From assembly GCA_021904315.1 (NCBI GenBank), contig CM038912.1:8705061-8769060 (forward strand): 64,000 nt of DNA, given 5' to 3'. Shown here piece by piece: positions 11,453-22,700 of this stretch. The number at the start of each line of letters is the position of its first letter. Position 1 is the stretch's first letter. The translations under genes and the position numbers were made by a program. The notes under the pieces were generated by a model. That model had not been told where the DNA came from, did not search any database, and saw nothing but the letters and a program-made list of their open reading frames with translations. This DNA is from Sphagnum magellanicum. Its lineage: Eukaryota > Streptophyta > Sphagnopsida > Sphagnales > Sphagnaceae.

Positions 11453-14400
11453 CTATAGATCAATGTACAAACGCACAAGTTGGAGAGATTCAAACGGAAT
11501 CTGGCACCTCCACTCTCGCTGTTTCTTGTTCAGACCCCTGCCCTTACCAATAGACTCCCTGTTGATACGCACATTTGCAAGCTTCCATACACTCCACTTG
11601 CTTTCTGTATCAACAGATTCCAGTTCAAAAACTCCATCCTTTTCTTCAGCTTCCTCACCAATACCAGTTTCCAAGTACCTCACATACATGGGAAGTTCTT
11701 TGAATCGCTCTAGGTCCTGTGGGATTTGCACTACACGCTCAGCTCCTGGAGAAGACACCTGCAAATAAGAGCACACATGAATATTCTATGTCCAGCAACA
11801 AAATATTTTGTAAGGTTAAGTTGAGAGGAGAACACTGTACAGAAAACATCTCAATCACATCCTAAACTAAAAGGAAATTTAACTGCTGAGCTCATTTATC
11901 TTCATCCTAGGTCTTGAGCTGCTCTTCAACAAGAAACTGCATTTAGGTATCATGAACCAGACAGTTGCAGCCTAGAAAAGGTGAGGGGGTCCATACCTCA
12001 AATGCTAAGTTCTTGGGTATGATTCCAGCTTCTCCACTCCGCTCCAAGCTCTTTGAGTATGAAGAGGAAAATTGCTGAATCTCATCAATTGTTGGAGATC
12101 CATATCTGCAGCATCAGAAAAAGGTAGGAATGAATTCCAGTGCAGATAGGGTGCTTGCAAGAAAAATAAAGAGATTATTGCTTCTATTTTGCTGAATAGC
12201 CTCCAATCACACAGATAATTCTGTTGCAAGTTATGTAAGTAGAGCATTAGGTGCATGCTATCAAAAATGTTTTGCTAAGAAGAAGAAGAAGGAAGAAGAT
12301 AGTTTTGAAAATCTAGTTCCAAAGTATTCCATAAGAGAAGTACCATAAAGGCCTGTGAGAATCAGCACTGTTGAGCTAGTTAAACATTTCACCAAAAATC
12401 TCAGTACCTTCTGACATATCTCAGATCTTGTCATTCCTCCATATGAGGTAATGAAATACATATTCTCGTGTTGTGTTCCCACATGTTAGCTTTATCATTA
12501 GCATGATGAGGAATGGGATTCAAGTCCAAATTTGCGTACATGTGAACCTCTTTTCTTATTACTCAAAAGCAATGATTGCCCAACTATAGCCAGGAATAGT
12601 AGTAGCAGCAGCCTAGAGAGCCAACCAAAACTAGCAACCATATACAATGAGATTAACAAAAGAAAGATGCCCTATAAACACCATAGATAATGTATAGTGC
12701 AAGCACATTAAAAAATCATGATTGACATACTTGTCAGATAACTTGTCCAGCCGCAACCGAATAAGATCACTTTCTTCATAAACCTTGAATGCAAAAATGG
12801 CAAGATCGCCATTGAACAGAACCAGCACATCATTCGCCAGATTCAGCACCTTTGGGCCCCATGAAGAGTCCCCAAGTACCACACCCCCGCCCTCTCCTCC
12901 ATCTCCTACCTGTAGACATTTGCACATGATAAGACTCAAGAATAATACTCCCCAGAAAAAAGAATCAAAAAGATTTGCACAGCCCTCCACAACAGAGCCT
13001 TTTGTGGAGGGCTGTGCAAATCTTTTTGGTTCTTTTTTCTCTATTGTGTATTGAACTCAGCTGTTGTGAAAGATATCAAAGAAACAACTGACAAGTGACC
13101 AAACAACAGCTTGAATGTATGGCATCCAGTACAGCACTGAAATTGATAATGCACCTCAGGCTCAGGTTCAAAATCATCCTCCCAGAAATAATCATCATCG
13201 AGGAGGTCGTCCAACTCCTCTGCCAGCTCTGTCTCTACCACTACCAAATCACATTGTACACATCAACACACAAGTCAATAATTCTTTCATCGGCGAAAGG
13301 AGTTCTTCAAAGAGCATACGGAAAGGTGAAAACTGCTCAGATTTTAAGAAAGCCTTGAGGCCCTTGCCTCAAAAACTGGCTCAAACATACCATTTGCCAA
13401 CTGCTCTGCATCCTTGAATTCCTGAAATGTCTCTCCATCTGCAAAAGCACTCACATTTGCTTCTATCACATTGACCGCACTACGAGCATCAGAGTCCAAA
13501 GCCTCCTCAGACTTCTGTGTGCTCCTCTTGTTTTTACTCTTTGTCTCAACCCTAATGTCATCATCTTTGGTCACACCAGAATCTTCATAACTGAAGTCCT
13601 CTTCACTCTTTGCTGCTTTGCTCTTCAGCTTCTTCTTATCCTTCTGCTTATCTTGCACCTTTGGATGCTCCCCCCTCAGTGCACCATTGACAACAGCCTC
13701 AGCTTCTTCCTGCTTCTGATTCTCCAGAAGCTGGCTATCTTTATCTTCTTCCTTACTGAACTTTCCTAGGAGCACATCGCCATTCTGAGACAATTCCTTC
13801 AGCTTCTTCTTTTTGGATTTTAGCTGTGATTCTGCTGAGCCATGCTCAGCAGTGGCATCTGCATTATCCAGCTGCTGATCATCATCATGCTTCTTCTTTG
13901 CCTTGAGTTTCTTGCCTTTAGCACTTTCCTCATGTTGTTCACTGCTGCGTTTGTCTTCCTCCACATCATCTTCCCTTTCCTTTACAAGGACATCCCTATC
14001 AGCTTTCTTCCCTTTCTTTCCTATATTGCAACAGATATAACACAAGCGTCAAATCTTCACAGTTCTCTTCAGTACAGTACACAGGAAATACATTGCCATT
14101 TTGGTATTGCTCGGACCGATACAACAACCGGAGTCCACAGCAGCCAAAACCTAAACATTGATACGGCGAAAGGATCACTGCAAAGAGCTTCTCCGGACAG
14201 AACCTTTTGTGCAGTAACTTTGCTTGAGAAGCATGCACAAGACTCACGAGTTTGTGCAATCGTTCGTAGGTACTTACCCGCAACAATTGTCAGAGATCTT
14301 TTGGCGTGCAGTCCGAGCGATATGAAGCAACCGTAAGTACAGACATAGCCAACGCTCAAAAGCTCGGAGCGCTCGTTGAAGAAGGAGCCTCTGGAAAGGG

Positions 14401-14629
14401 GATATTGGCAGACACTTCGAACACAAGCATCTGGCTGCGCCAACGCCTTCACCTCCAACAACAACAACACGCCGTCAAGTCGCCCTGTCCTACTCGCTCC
14501 AGTCGATGTACAAACAAACGAAGGCTGTTTCCGTGCGAGGCCTCGCAGGCATCGCGTCGAAAGTCTATTGAACTGCGACGCCCCAGCAGGACTAGACGTC
14601 CCGGACGACAGCAACCCGAGTGATCTCAT
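11453..14629 (-). CDS. Plastid-type RimP-like (UPF0090) ribosome maturation protein, six exons
   Basis: RimP binds the small ribosomal subunit and assists its late assembly; plant homologues are thought to act on chloroplast ribosomes. Coding exons: 14629-14278, 14020-13391, 13240-13155, 12909-12731, 12105-11997, 11758-11453, giving 553 residues. All five introns (257, 150, 245, 625, 238 bp) are GT-AG and the phases match (1,1,0,2,0). Residues 1-117 are rich in Ser, Arg, Leu and Ala, as in a transit peptide. Residues 118-327 are Lys/Glu/Asp-rich, with KKKLK-type clusters. Residues 329-356 are very acidic. The RimP region follows, with 'GDGGEGGGVVLGDS' and 'RLRLDKLSDKYGSPTIDEI' before the family signature 'FEVSSPGAERVVQ' at about 451-463. 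It ends 'FESLQLVRLYIDL' and a TAG stop. The start is the first in-frame ATG of exon 1. The charged segment is longer than bacterial RimP requires. Homology and structure are firm; plastid location is inferred. Confidence 0.9.
12956..13038 (-). repeat. 37-bp foldback hairpin in intron 3 of the RimP-like gene
   Basis: Arms at 12956-12992 and 13002-13038 are reverse complements over 37 bases with a single mismatch, which would be a G-U pair in one RNA orientation. The loop is 9 bases (12993-13001). It sits inside the 245-bp intron between exons 3 and 4. It resembles a recent short inverted duplication, a tiny foldback element or a young microRNA-type precursor. No target duplication was identified. 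Confidence 0.85.
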
Positions 14630-15360
14630 ATGGTAAGACTACGAAATAAAAACTTCCCTCCAAGTCTCGGAAGACCTTTCACGTCACACTAGTGTAAAGC
14701 AACAAAAGCAGTACAACGAGAAAACGGCAACGGATTCAATTCAAATCCAACAAAAACCCGTGAAAACAATTCTTCCTTCTACGATGACGACAAAGGTTCA
14801 CCAACAAGTCTTCTTCACCAATACTCCCGCACCAGCAGTAGAAACAGACGTGTATTTTCTCCGCGGAATCTTGAATTGGAAAAGTCCAGAGTGGGGCAAA
14901 AACAAAAAACTGATCGAGAACTACAAAAAGGCACCGTCTCTACGACACAAGCGCGGCTATAAATTGTCGACAAGAAGAGCTTGGAGTTCCAGAGGAGAGC
15001 AAAAACCAACGCAAATCAAAAGCTCATCAATCTCTCTCTTGACGGGTAAAAATGGCATCAGTTTTTCGGAGCTTAAAACACGAGAAAAGAAGAAGAATAC
15101 GAAACCGGAAAAAAGCTCCAAAACATCGATTCTCTGCGACCACAACTACCGATTTTCCTGCCGATCTCCTCGCGAGCTCGCGCGCTTGCCCTCTCTCTCT
15201 CTCTCCAAAACCCAGAAACCACGTCCCGTCCCTTTGCGGATCTGGGCCAAAACCCAGAAACCACGTCCCATCTCTTTGGGGATCTAGGCTACAAACCCAT
15301 ACAGCGTGGAAATTTGAGATGCTGTCCCCTCGATTATGAGCAGAACTCGATTTGCTGACG
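14630..15360 (-). promoter_or_regulatory. GC-rich upstream region of the RimP-like gene
   Basis: This is the presumed promoter and 5' UTR of the minus-strand gene ending at 11453. It is much richer in G+C than the flanks, with CpG-rich stretches, a CT/GA microsatellite at about 15190-15205 and the direct duplication listed separately. On the opposite strand a 'GCTATAAATT' box at about 14955-14964 precedes an ATG in good context at 15052 ('AAAAATGGC'), so a divergent transcript is possible. The long plus-strand frames here lack any recognised domain. No TATA box was clear on the minus strand. Confidence 0.55.
15206..15289. repeat. Tandem duplication of 42 bp upstream of the RimP-like gene
   Basis: Two adjacent 42-base copies, 15206-15247 and 15248-15289, both start 'CAAAACCCAGAAACCACGTC'. 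They differ at four positions by eye. Each has an 'ACGT' core ('CCACGTCC'), a common bZIP/bHLH-type binding core in plant promoters, so the duplication doubles a possible regulatory site. Confidence 0.9.
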
Positions 15361-16387
15361 ACGCCTGGATGGGCTAAACCAGACTAAACTATTAATATTA
15401 TTAATGTATTATAAAAATGATAGAATAATTACTTTGCCAAGTAGGTACCTACCTATGTAGGACTCAATGGGTCTTTCGTTTTCTTGATGGGCTCTTCACC
15501 CCTATTGGTCAGTTATTTTTCACTTTTGCTTGCATAATATAACCTCAAATATATATTAGGCTGATTATTCATGATTTTTTTTCCGAATTTTTTGGTCATT
15601 TTTTGACAAAACAATTGGGGCAAATTTTGGAAAATTTTGTTTTCTTAGTGCGAATTCAACTAATTTTGCTTGTTTTTTTTGGGGGGTGAAACATTCACAA
15701 ATTTTGGGGGAAACAGCACAAATTTTATTTTAAAAAACCCTGCAAGTGATAGTTTTGGAAGATGTTCACTTCTTTTTAATTGTACTATACAAAAGCCATA
15801 TACCTAAGGCTAGTGAAGGGAATGTGTTCACTTTTTTTTTATATAAAAAGTGCAATACATTCAACCAGGGTTTTTTTAATCCAATTTTGTTATATAAAAA
15901 ATGTGGAGAATTTTTAGAACACGATTTTTAAAAAAGTTACTTGAACAGAATCTACGCTAGGAAAAAAAAAAATCCAAAATTTTTGGTCCACAAAAAGGAC
16001 AAAATTTGTTTGGAAAAAAAAAAACATTTACATTCAACCATTCCATGTAAATTAATCACTTTGGAATGTGTTCATTTTTTAGTATTATTATGCAATACAT
16101 TCAATTGGGGGTTTTTTTTTAAAAATCAATTTTGTGATATGAAAAAATTGGTGAATTTTTCCAACAGAAGAGCAAAAAATAGTCTAATTTACACTAGGGA
16201 AAAAGCAAACTTTTCCAAACAAAAAAGGACAAAATTTGTCGGGGAAACAAAAACATGGGCATTCAACCATTCCGTGTAAATTGGCCTTCATCTTGTCGCC
16301 TTGTGGAAAAGCTTCAAATTCCTCATTTTATACAGGCTGGAGCATCATATTTGTGATCGTCCCTTGATATGTTGATGGTAGATAAAA
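15361..16387. other. Intergenic, no gene recognised
   Basis: AT-rich DNA with many A and T runs. The segments around 15740-15960 and 16040-16280 share words ('GTGTTCA', 'TGCAATACATTCAA', 'TATAAAAAA', 'GGTGAATTTTT') and look like two diverged copies of one repeat about 300 bases apart. No gene. Confidence 0.45.
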
Positions 16388-16495
16388 TCTCTTTGAACTT
16401 CCTTGATAGGCTCTGGAAGTTCAAAGAGACTTTTAGAAACCCCAAGAATCTGTGCAGCTTACAGAAGGGCTGCACAGATTCTTGGGGTTCTAAAA
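16388..16495. repeat. Two adjacent foldback hairpins
   Basis: Hairpin one has perfect 15-base arms at 16388-16402 and 16415-16429 with a 12-base loop. Hairpin two follows immediately, with arms at 16431-16458 and 16469-16495 (27 paired bases, one single-base bulge) and a 10-base loop. Near-perfect pairing in otherwise diverged DNA suggests recent origin or selection. The second resembles the intronic hairpin at 12956-13038 in loop size and in the arm word 'GGGCTG'. Confidence 0.85.
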
Positions 16496-19400
16496 GTCCA
16501 ATTCGTCTAAAAACTAAACTCTAATTCCAATTCTTGTTCTTATAAAGATTCGTATTATTCGAATCCAGTTGTTAGAGTTCAAAGGTTCCCAAATATGCAT
16601 CTTCCTTGAGAAGCATTTGTTGGCCCTGGTTACCAAGGCAAGGATATTGTGTTTAGATTCATTATAGAGTACAGTAGCTTCAGGGATTTTGGCCCCTAGG
16701 TAGTAGTAGTAGGTCTATTTTTATATGAGGATTTTTGAAGATTTGTTATAGAGTTATGATATCTCGAAGGATTTTGGTTTCTTTTAAAGGATTTTTTTTG
16801 AAGATTATATATTTGAATGGTGAAATATTTGAATTTTCATAATTCTTCTTCTGCCTTAAGATACTTTTTAATGTAAGTGGCAGGGCCACAGTGTGACGCG
16901 CCCCCCCCCCCCCCCCCCCCCCCTTGTTAAAAAGGTGATTAGCACTGGAATTGGAAACTGCAATAATATTTATTTTCCAATGGGCCATTTTGATTGGCTC
17001 ATTTTGCTCTCCGATTGTTACTTTTATTAATTAGATAGGGGTGCTTTCCAAGTTTTTTTTGGGGGTGCAATAAGGCATCGACTCACACCCGGAAAAGAAA
17101 TACAAACAAACTTCAGATTCCTCAAATAGAAGTTTCTTTGTGAAGATGTAATGCCATCCCTTTGGCCAACCCATATGGGTGAGAAGGGGAGAACTTTGGA
17201 CAAACCATTCGAGATCAAAATGAAGTACCAAGAGCAGGAAGGAGGGCCCAAAAAAAAGGCTCGTAATAATATTAAACCTTTTTGTCCCTTCAACCTGAGT
17301 CAAGTGGCATTCACCTGGGTTAAAGTGGCTACCTTGACCATCATGATGTGTCTCTCATTGCACATTCATCTCATTGCAATGTCAAGCTGAAATTTGAAAC
17401 CCCCACCCCTCCCTCCTCCTCGGGTAAACTGGCCCATCACCGATCATCTGCTTATGATCGAACATTTTGATAGATCTTTCTCAAATTTCCTTCGTTTTAA
17501 GTGATTTAAAATGTTATAGAAGGGCCTTCTCAAGCTCTACAAATTGTCTTTGAATTGCAAAACCAAAGGACTATCCAAAAAAGAGCAGTAAAGGAAATAC
17601 GTTTTTTAGAATTTCAGAATGTGGTTTTTTTCCAGTTTTTTCATTTTGCCCTCTCCTAATTTTCAAACCTCATAACTTTATTATTTGTTATTCATTTTAA
17701 ATGGTTTAAAGTGCTATAGGAGTGCCACCTAAAGTTCTATAAATCATCTTTGAACTCTAACAGTAACAAAAAAAAAACATACAAAGAATTTTTTGGGTGT
17801 TTGAGAACCAGGCTTTGTAACATTTGGTGGTTTTTTTTTGAATTTTTAATCCCTTTTACTTTGGAGGGCCACAGCTTTCTAAATCTTATTCTGTTTTTGA
17901 TGACTTCTAATACGCAAGATACACCAATAAGAGGGTTCAAATTTTGTTTGGACACCGGAAACAATGGAGCTCTCCCCTTGAATCTGGCCTGCCTTGAGTG
18001 CTTAAGTGTTCAGTCATTGGTCAATTTGCCCTAGCTTTTCACTTTCCCCCAAAAAAGGGGGGAAAAAAAAAACCAGTTAAACCTTCCATGTGCATTTCAA
18101 ACAACTCATTGGCTCCTTGAAATTTCTATTCCTAATATCAGTGGTTGTGCCATTTTTGGCTTGAACTAATAGCCCTTTCTAGGAGGGTGGGGTACCTATT
18201 GGGGTAACTAGAATTTGGTCCACAAAATATGAAATCTCAACTTGAAAACCATGATTTAGACTTTGTGATCAATGCTATTGTTCAAATACATGTCTTCAAT
18301 TGTTTTTCTTAAAGTGTTGCCTTAGTGAACTAAAACTGATGAAACCCTCCCAAACTTTATAAAAAGAAAGCACCCAAGCAAGGGAGAGAAAAAGGAACAA
18401 GTGACAAGAACTGAAGTCCAGGCAAGCAAACAGCCCAAAAGAGGCAGGCCACAACGAGGTAAGGGAACCACAAACTACCGAAACCTCCACCAGTCATTTG
18501 AAGCATATCAACTAAAGAAAGGGGGAGGTAAATCCGATACAACTCTGAACCTAGAAGAACCCTCCCCTGCAATAACAGCCCGCCTCAAGATGGAGGTGGC
18601 CTGCGCTCTCTCTAAAGCCACGATCTCTCTCTGTAGAACTTATGCGCCACATGCAAACAAAATGCAGATTACAAGGAGCTTTTACAAGAATTTGAAGTTT
18701 TTAACACATCGTTCATTCTCTCATTTTGATCGCGAATTGAATCCAATTATTTGCCCCAAATTTCTTATGGGGATGTGGTTGTGGAGTTCATTGGTTTTGG
18801 TCCATTCCAAAATCATATGATGTGTGATGTCAGGATGAGAATTGATTAAGAATTTGCAAAGGGATGGAAGTATTATTTCAAGTTGGCACATGAACAAGGT
18901 TTGATTGGTGCCATGACCATTATTCACTTTCTCCAAGTTCCATAGGCCTCCAATATGAATCCCACTAAAATGTAGTTGACAATGGAAATTCACACGTGCC
19001 ATTGGGACCTACTCTACTCCCTACAAAACCCTACCCATTTCATGCAAGTTTCACAATTTTTAGACATATTGTTAGCTTATGAAGAAAAAAATTCAAGTAT
19101 GCATTTTTACTATGTATGCTTGATATTTTCTAGGTCATTTGTAAAGTCTGTTTGGCATCACCCTACTACAAGGCCTTCACTAATATGTCAAGGTTTTCAT
19201 AAGTTTATTTTGTAGATCTAGTTATTGTGTCATTCTAAGCTAGAAAGTGTCAATTTAGATTTTATGAGATGCCAACATTCTTGAAACAAGATGAAGAACA
19301 AAATATAATAGAATGATAGCCTCATTCTCTACACGACATAGAATGCCTCACTTTAGGGCATTCAAGCTCCGCATGAGCTGAAGAATGTTGGAGGGCAATG

Positions 19401-19655
19401 CAACATGAAGTAAATATCATTTTACACCATCATCATTCATGCTGTTAAAAATACATTATTGACATGCTCTACCAATCAATCATGTTTGGCACATGTTTTA
19501 TGATATCATAGTGCCTTTTCAGGTTCGGCATCTCATTATCAAATAATTATTTTATTTTGAAATTTTGATTTCAGCACCAAACCTTTTTTGTGAATTTTCA
19601 ACAAAAAATTATTTAAATTAAAAAATATTCACATGTTCTTCATCACTAATGTTCG
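16496..19655. other. Intergenic; homopolymer and unassigned open frames
   Basis: A 23-base C run lies at 16901-16923. The DNA from 17000 to 18000 is AT-rich. At 18357-18820 the composition is more balanced and open frames exist on both strands (plus 18401-18820, 139 codons; minus 18572-18357), but neither has a recognised domain, signal or splice pattern. It could be an exon of an unrecognised gene. No further features seen. Confidence 0.4.
16901..16923. repeat. Poly-C run of 23
   Basis: An uninterrupted run of 23 C follows 'GACGCG'. Runs of this length mutate quickly and are error-prone in sequencing, so the length may be unreliable. Confidence 0.95.
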
Positions 19656-19659
19656 TGAC

Positions 19660-19735
19660 ATAGGTTTGGGATCTTGATCCCAGAATCTCCCTTGCAAGAA
19701 AAATTACACTAACCACTGGCATACCATCATGCATT
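19660..19735 (-). mobile_element. tRNA-derived SINE-like head
   Basis: On the minus strand an A-box-like 'TATGCCAGTGGTTAG' (about 19711-19725) is followed by a B-box-like 'GGATCAAGATCC' (about 19669-19680), with tRNA-like spacing of about 30 bases. The sequence is close to a tRNA D-arm and T-arm, but the acceptor stem is not preserved, so I take it as the head of a SINE. Confidence 0.6.
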
Positions 19736-19739
19736 GAAA

Positions 19740-22700
19740 ATTAGGGTTTATTTTTTAGATTTATTGCATACACAAAGTAAAAAAATTAAAAAATTAAAAA
19801 CCTTGCGACAAAATAATGCAAGTCGTCGGAGGACTACACTATCAGACCCATAAAAAGCATCAATAAAAAAATTTCAATTTCAATATACAATAATTTTTCA
19901 AAAGTTCAGCAAGTAAGGACCTTAATTTTCTAACATTTTGGCATTTTAAAAAATAATATAATTTTTTGCTGAACCTGAAAAGATACTATGGTAGCCAACA
20001 TAGGGCATCCAATCCATTCCGAAGATGTGAAACCTTTTATTTCAATTTGGTTGTTTTCCCTCTTCACTAAAACACTTGAATACTATTATTTTTTCTCTTA
20101 ATAGATTAGATGGTTCATAAGATATCACCAATGCAATTAAATTCAGGGTGATACACTGATCCACAAAATACTGAAAAAATTAAACACCTTGAGGCTTGGA
20201 TGGAAAAACCTACTATGATGGGTGACCAAAAACAAAGCCCAGAGTTGCACCAATATAGGAAAATCCCTCATTTAGAATAATTGATTGGGAATCATTTGGG
20301 TTTACTTATAGTTATATGCAAGATATGTACCCAAATCCATGAGAACTACGGGAGTTAGTTTTAGATCTTTTGTGTAAGGGTTAGGGTAAGCTCAGTAAAT
20401 TACTGCCTTTCGTTAGGGTTGAAGTTTTGGCCCTGGGTCTGCACCTCACCTCAACCTTCAATTTGATGTAAACCTGCCCAACTTTTTCGCAGATTATACA
20501 TCAAGAAGACAACGCAAGCGAAATTGAGAAACAAGGAGCGAATGTTACACAATAATGAAACAATCCTACCTAGCCAGAGCACACATGAGGGTTAACCCTA
20601 AAGTAACCCTGTCTTCAGCGTGTCTTGGGGCCTCCTTTCACCCCCCCCTCTATACCTTCTTTCAGTGGTATCCGCAAAGTGAAGACATTTTGTTAAATCT
20701 CGGTATGAAATGCTGCAACTCAGCATTTAATGCACAAGGTTCGAGACTAATTATAGTAAATTGTACAAGTAGGAGCAGTGAAAATATATGTAGCTTCGAT
20801 GGAGGTGCTCAGGAAAAATCTGAGTTTCAGCCCCACTTGAATGCTAATGTACTTTTTTTGCAGGTTTAAAAAAAATCTCACTTTGTGTATGACCAAACGC
20901 AGGGTTCATAATTACTCATATGCTTACGGCTACTGGTAGGTTGGATGTGGGGATGGGTTGGGGGGAAGGTGAGTGGTGGGAACGGGGATGGGTGAAGGGC
21001 CAAGGAGTGGTGGGATCTGGGATGTGGCCAACCCCACTGCCATGGCAGGGTTTGAATTGCTCTTTTGCCTTTAAAGACCAACTTGAGGTGTCCATCTAGT
21101 TAGCACCTCAACTCGGCCTTTGGGTACAGAATCTGAATCATGGATCTGTCAAAGGTAAAGCTAGATTGGTGAGGCGAATCTTCGTGGTGATAATGCCTTT
21201 TGAATCTCTCGAATCATGATTCTAGAGATTCATGCATCCCAAATTATCCAAAATGATTCTCCGAGTGCTCGTGTTGTTGTTTGTCATTAGAGAAAAGGAT
21301 TCATTGCAAGTCTAGTCTTGAGTTTAATGGTTTGCATAATATCTTCCTTTTTGGGGGATTGGTCACCTATCTCAAAACTTGCAAGACAATTGGCCCAAAA
21401 AACCTTGCACCTTAAAAATCCTGAAAAACCCAAAATTAAAACACACACACACACACACACACACACTTATCTATATATAGATTGAACTTTTTATGGAATT
21501 CTTTTTGGGCCTACATGTGATGTTGTGTTTTGCATTTCCTAGCTTTCCTATTGGTGAAAAACACACTAGATTCCGGTACTTGGGGGGCGTACTTGATTAT
21601 CACTACTTGTGAAATTGGAGGGCCCATACAAGATTCCACACAAAAATGACTGGACACATCCAATGACATATGCAAGAGTTGCATTTTAAACTAGAGACGT
21701 GTACAAAGTGATTCCAATTCCTGGACTAGCCACTCACAAGGGGGATGGAGTAAACAAGTAGTAGAGATGAAGAATAGTTGGGTCTATTGTAAAGGAGCCA
21801 CTTAGAATGGGAGGTATACAAACTAAATATTGATGTACTATGTATCAAGGGGGTAGACTTTGAATATACCATTTTCACACGGCACCTTGCAAGTGGTTAT
21901 GAATTCAACTCACCACTAGGTTGTTGAAAATGTGCTTGGAATTTTTTAATTAATTATATATATATACACTTGCCTTAGTTAACCCACCTATATAATATGG
22001 ATTACCATGTAAACCTAAAATCACATGGATTCTTGGGACTCAAACCTTGGGGGTAGTTTCAACAAATAAAAGTTGCCCATGTTTTGCATTAGAAAATGAC
22101 CACTTCTGCAAAGGGGGTTGATATTTCTAAACTATAGTGTGTCTTCTTCTTCTTCTTCAACTCATATGCCCTAATTCATCCTTTTGGTGTCAAAAATAAA
22201 GATAAAAATGTTGTTAGTTCAAAAAGGGTTATTAGAAGTCTCTTCAAACCTTCCACTTATAGTAAGTGATATGTGATTTGACTCTCATTTAATTTTGAAA
22301 TTTGAAGACCTTCATTGCTTTTGAATACAAATGTCATTTGTTCATCCTCCCAAGGGACATTAAATGTTAAAATTTTATATTATCTACATCAAACAAGGTA
22401 TTTTTATGATATTATGTAAAAATAATTTAATTCTCTTTGCCTTATTATTATTATATGGACATATTTAAGCCACCCTGAACTTTATTATAAATTTGTGTTT
22501 GCATCAAATTTTAATATCTTATGTATTTTTTTTAGTCTTAATAATTCAAATTGTGAAGAATGATGAAAATGCAATTACACATGATAAGATCATATGACAT
22601 CTCATATGTACTTAACATATCTTTCAACAAAGTAATTGAGAGGTCATAAGACAAACTATCCATCTAAACTAAGTTTTTTCAAAATAATTCAATTGTCAAT

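Noticed and set aside
14760-15287. Plus-strand frame of 175 codons upstream of the RimP-like gene
   Set aside because: It lies in the presumed promoter/5' UTR, has no domain, and its end is made by the 42-bp duplication.
18401-18820. Plus-strand frame with a basic segment
   Set aside because: Balanced composition is suggestive, but there is no recognised family, splice structure or start context; not called as a gene.
22021-22085. B-box-like 'GGTTTGAGTCCC' on the minus strand
   Set aside because: No convincing A-box at the right distance; left out of the SINE list.
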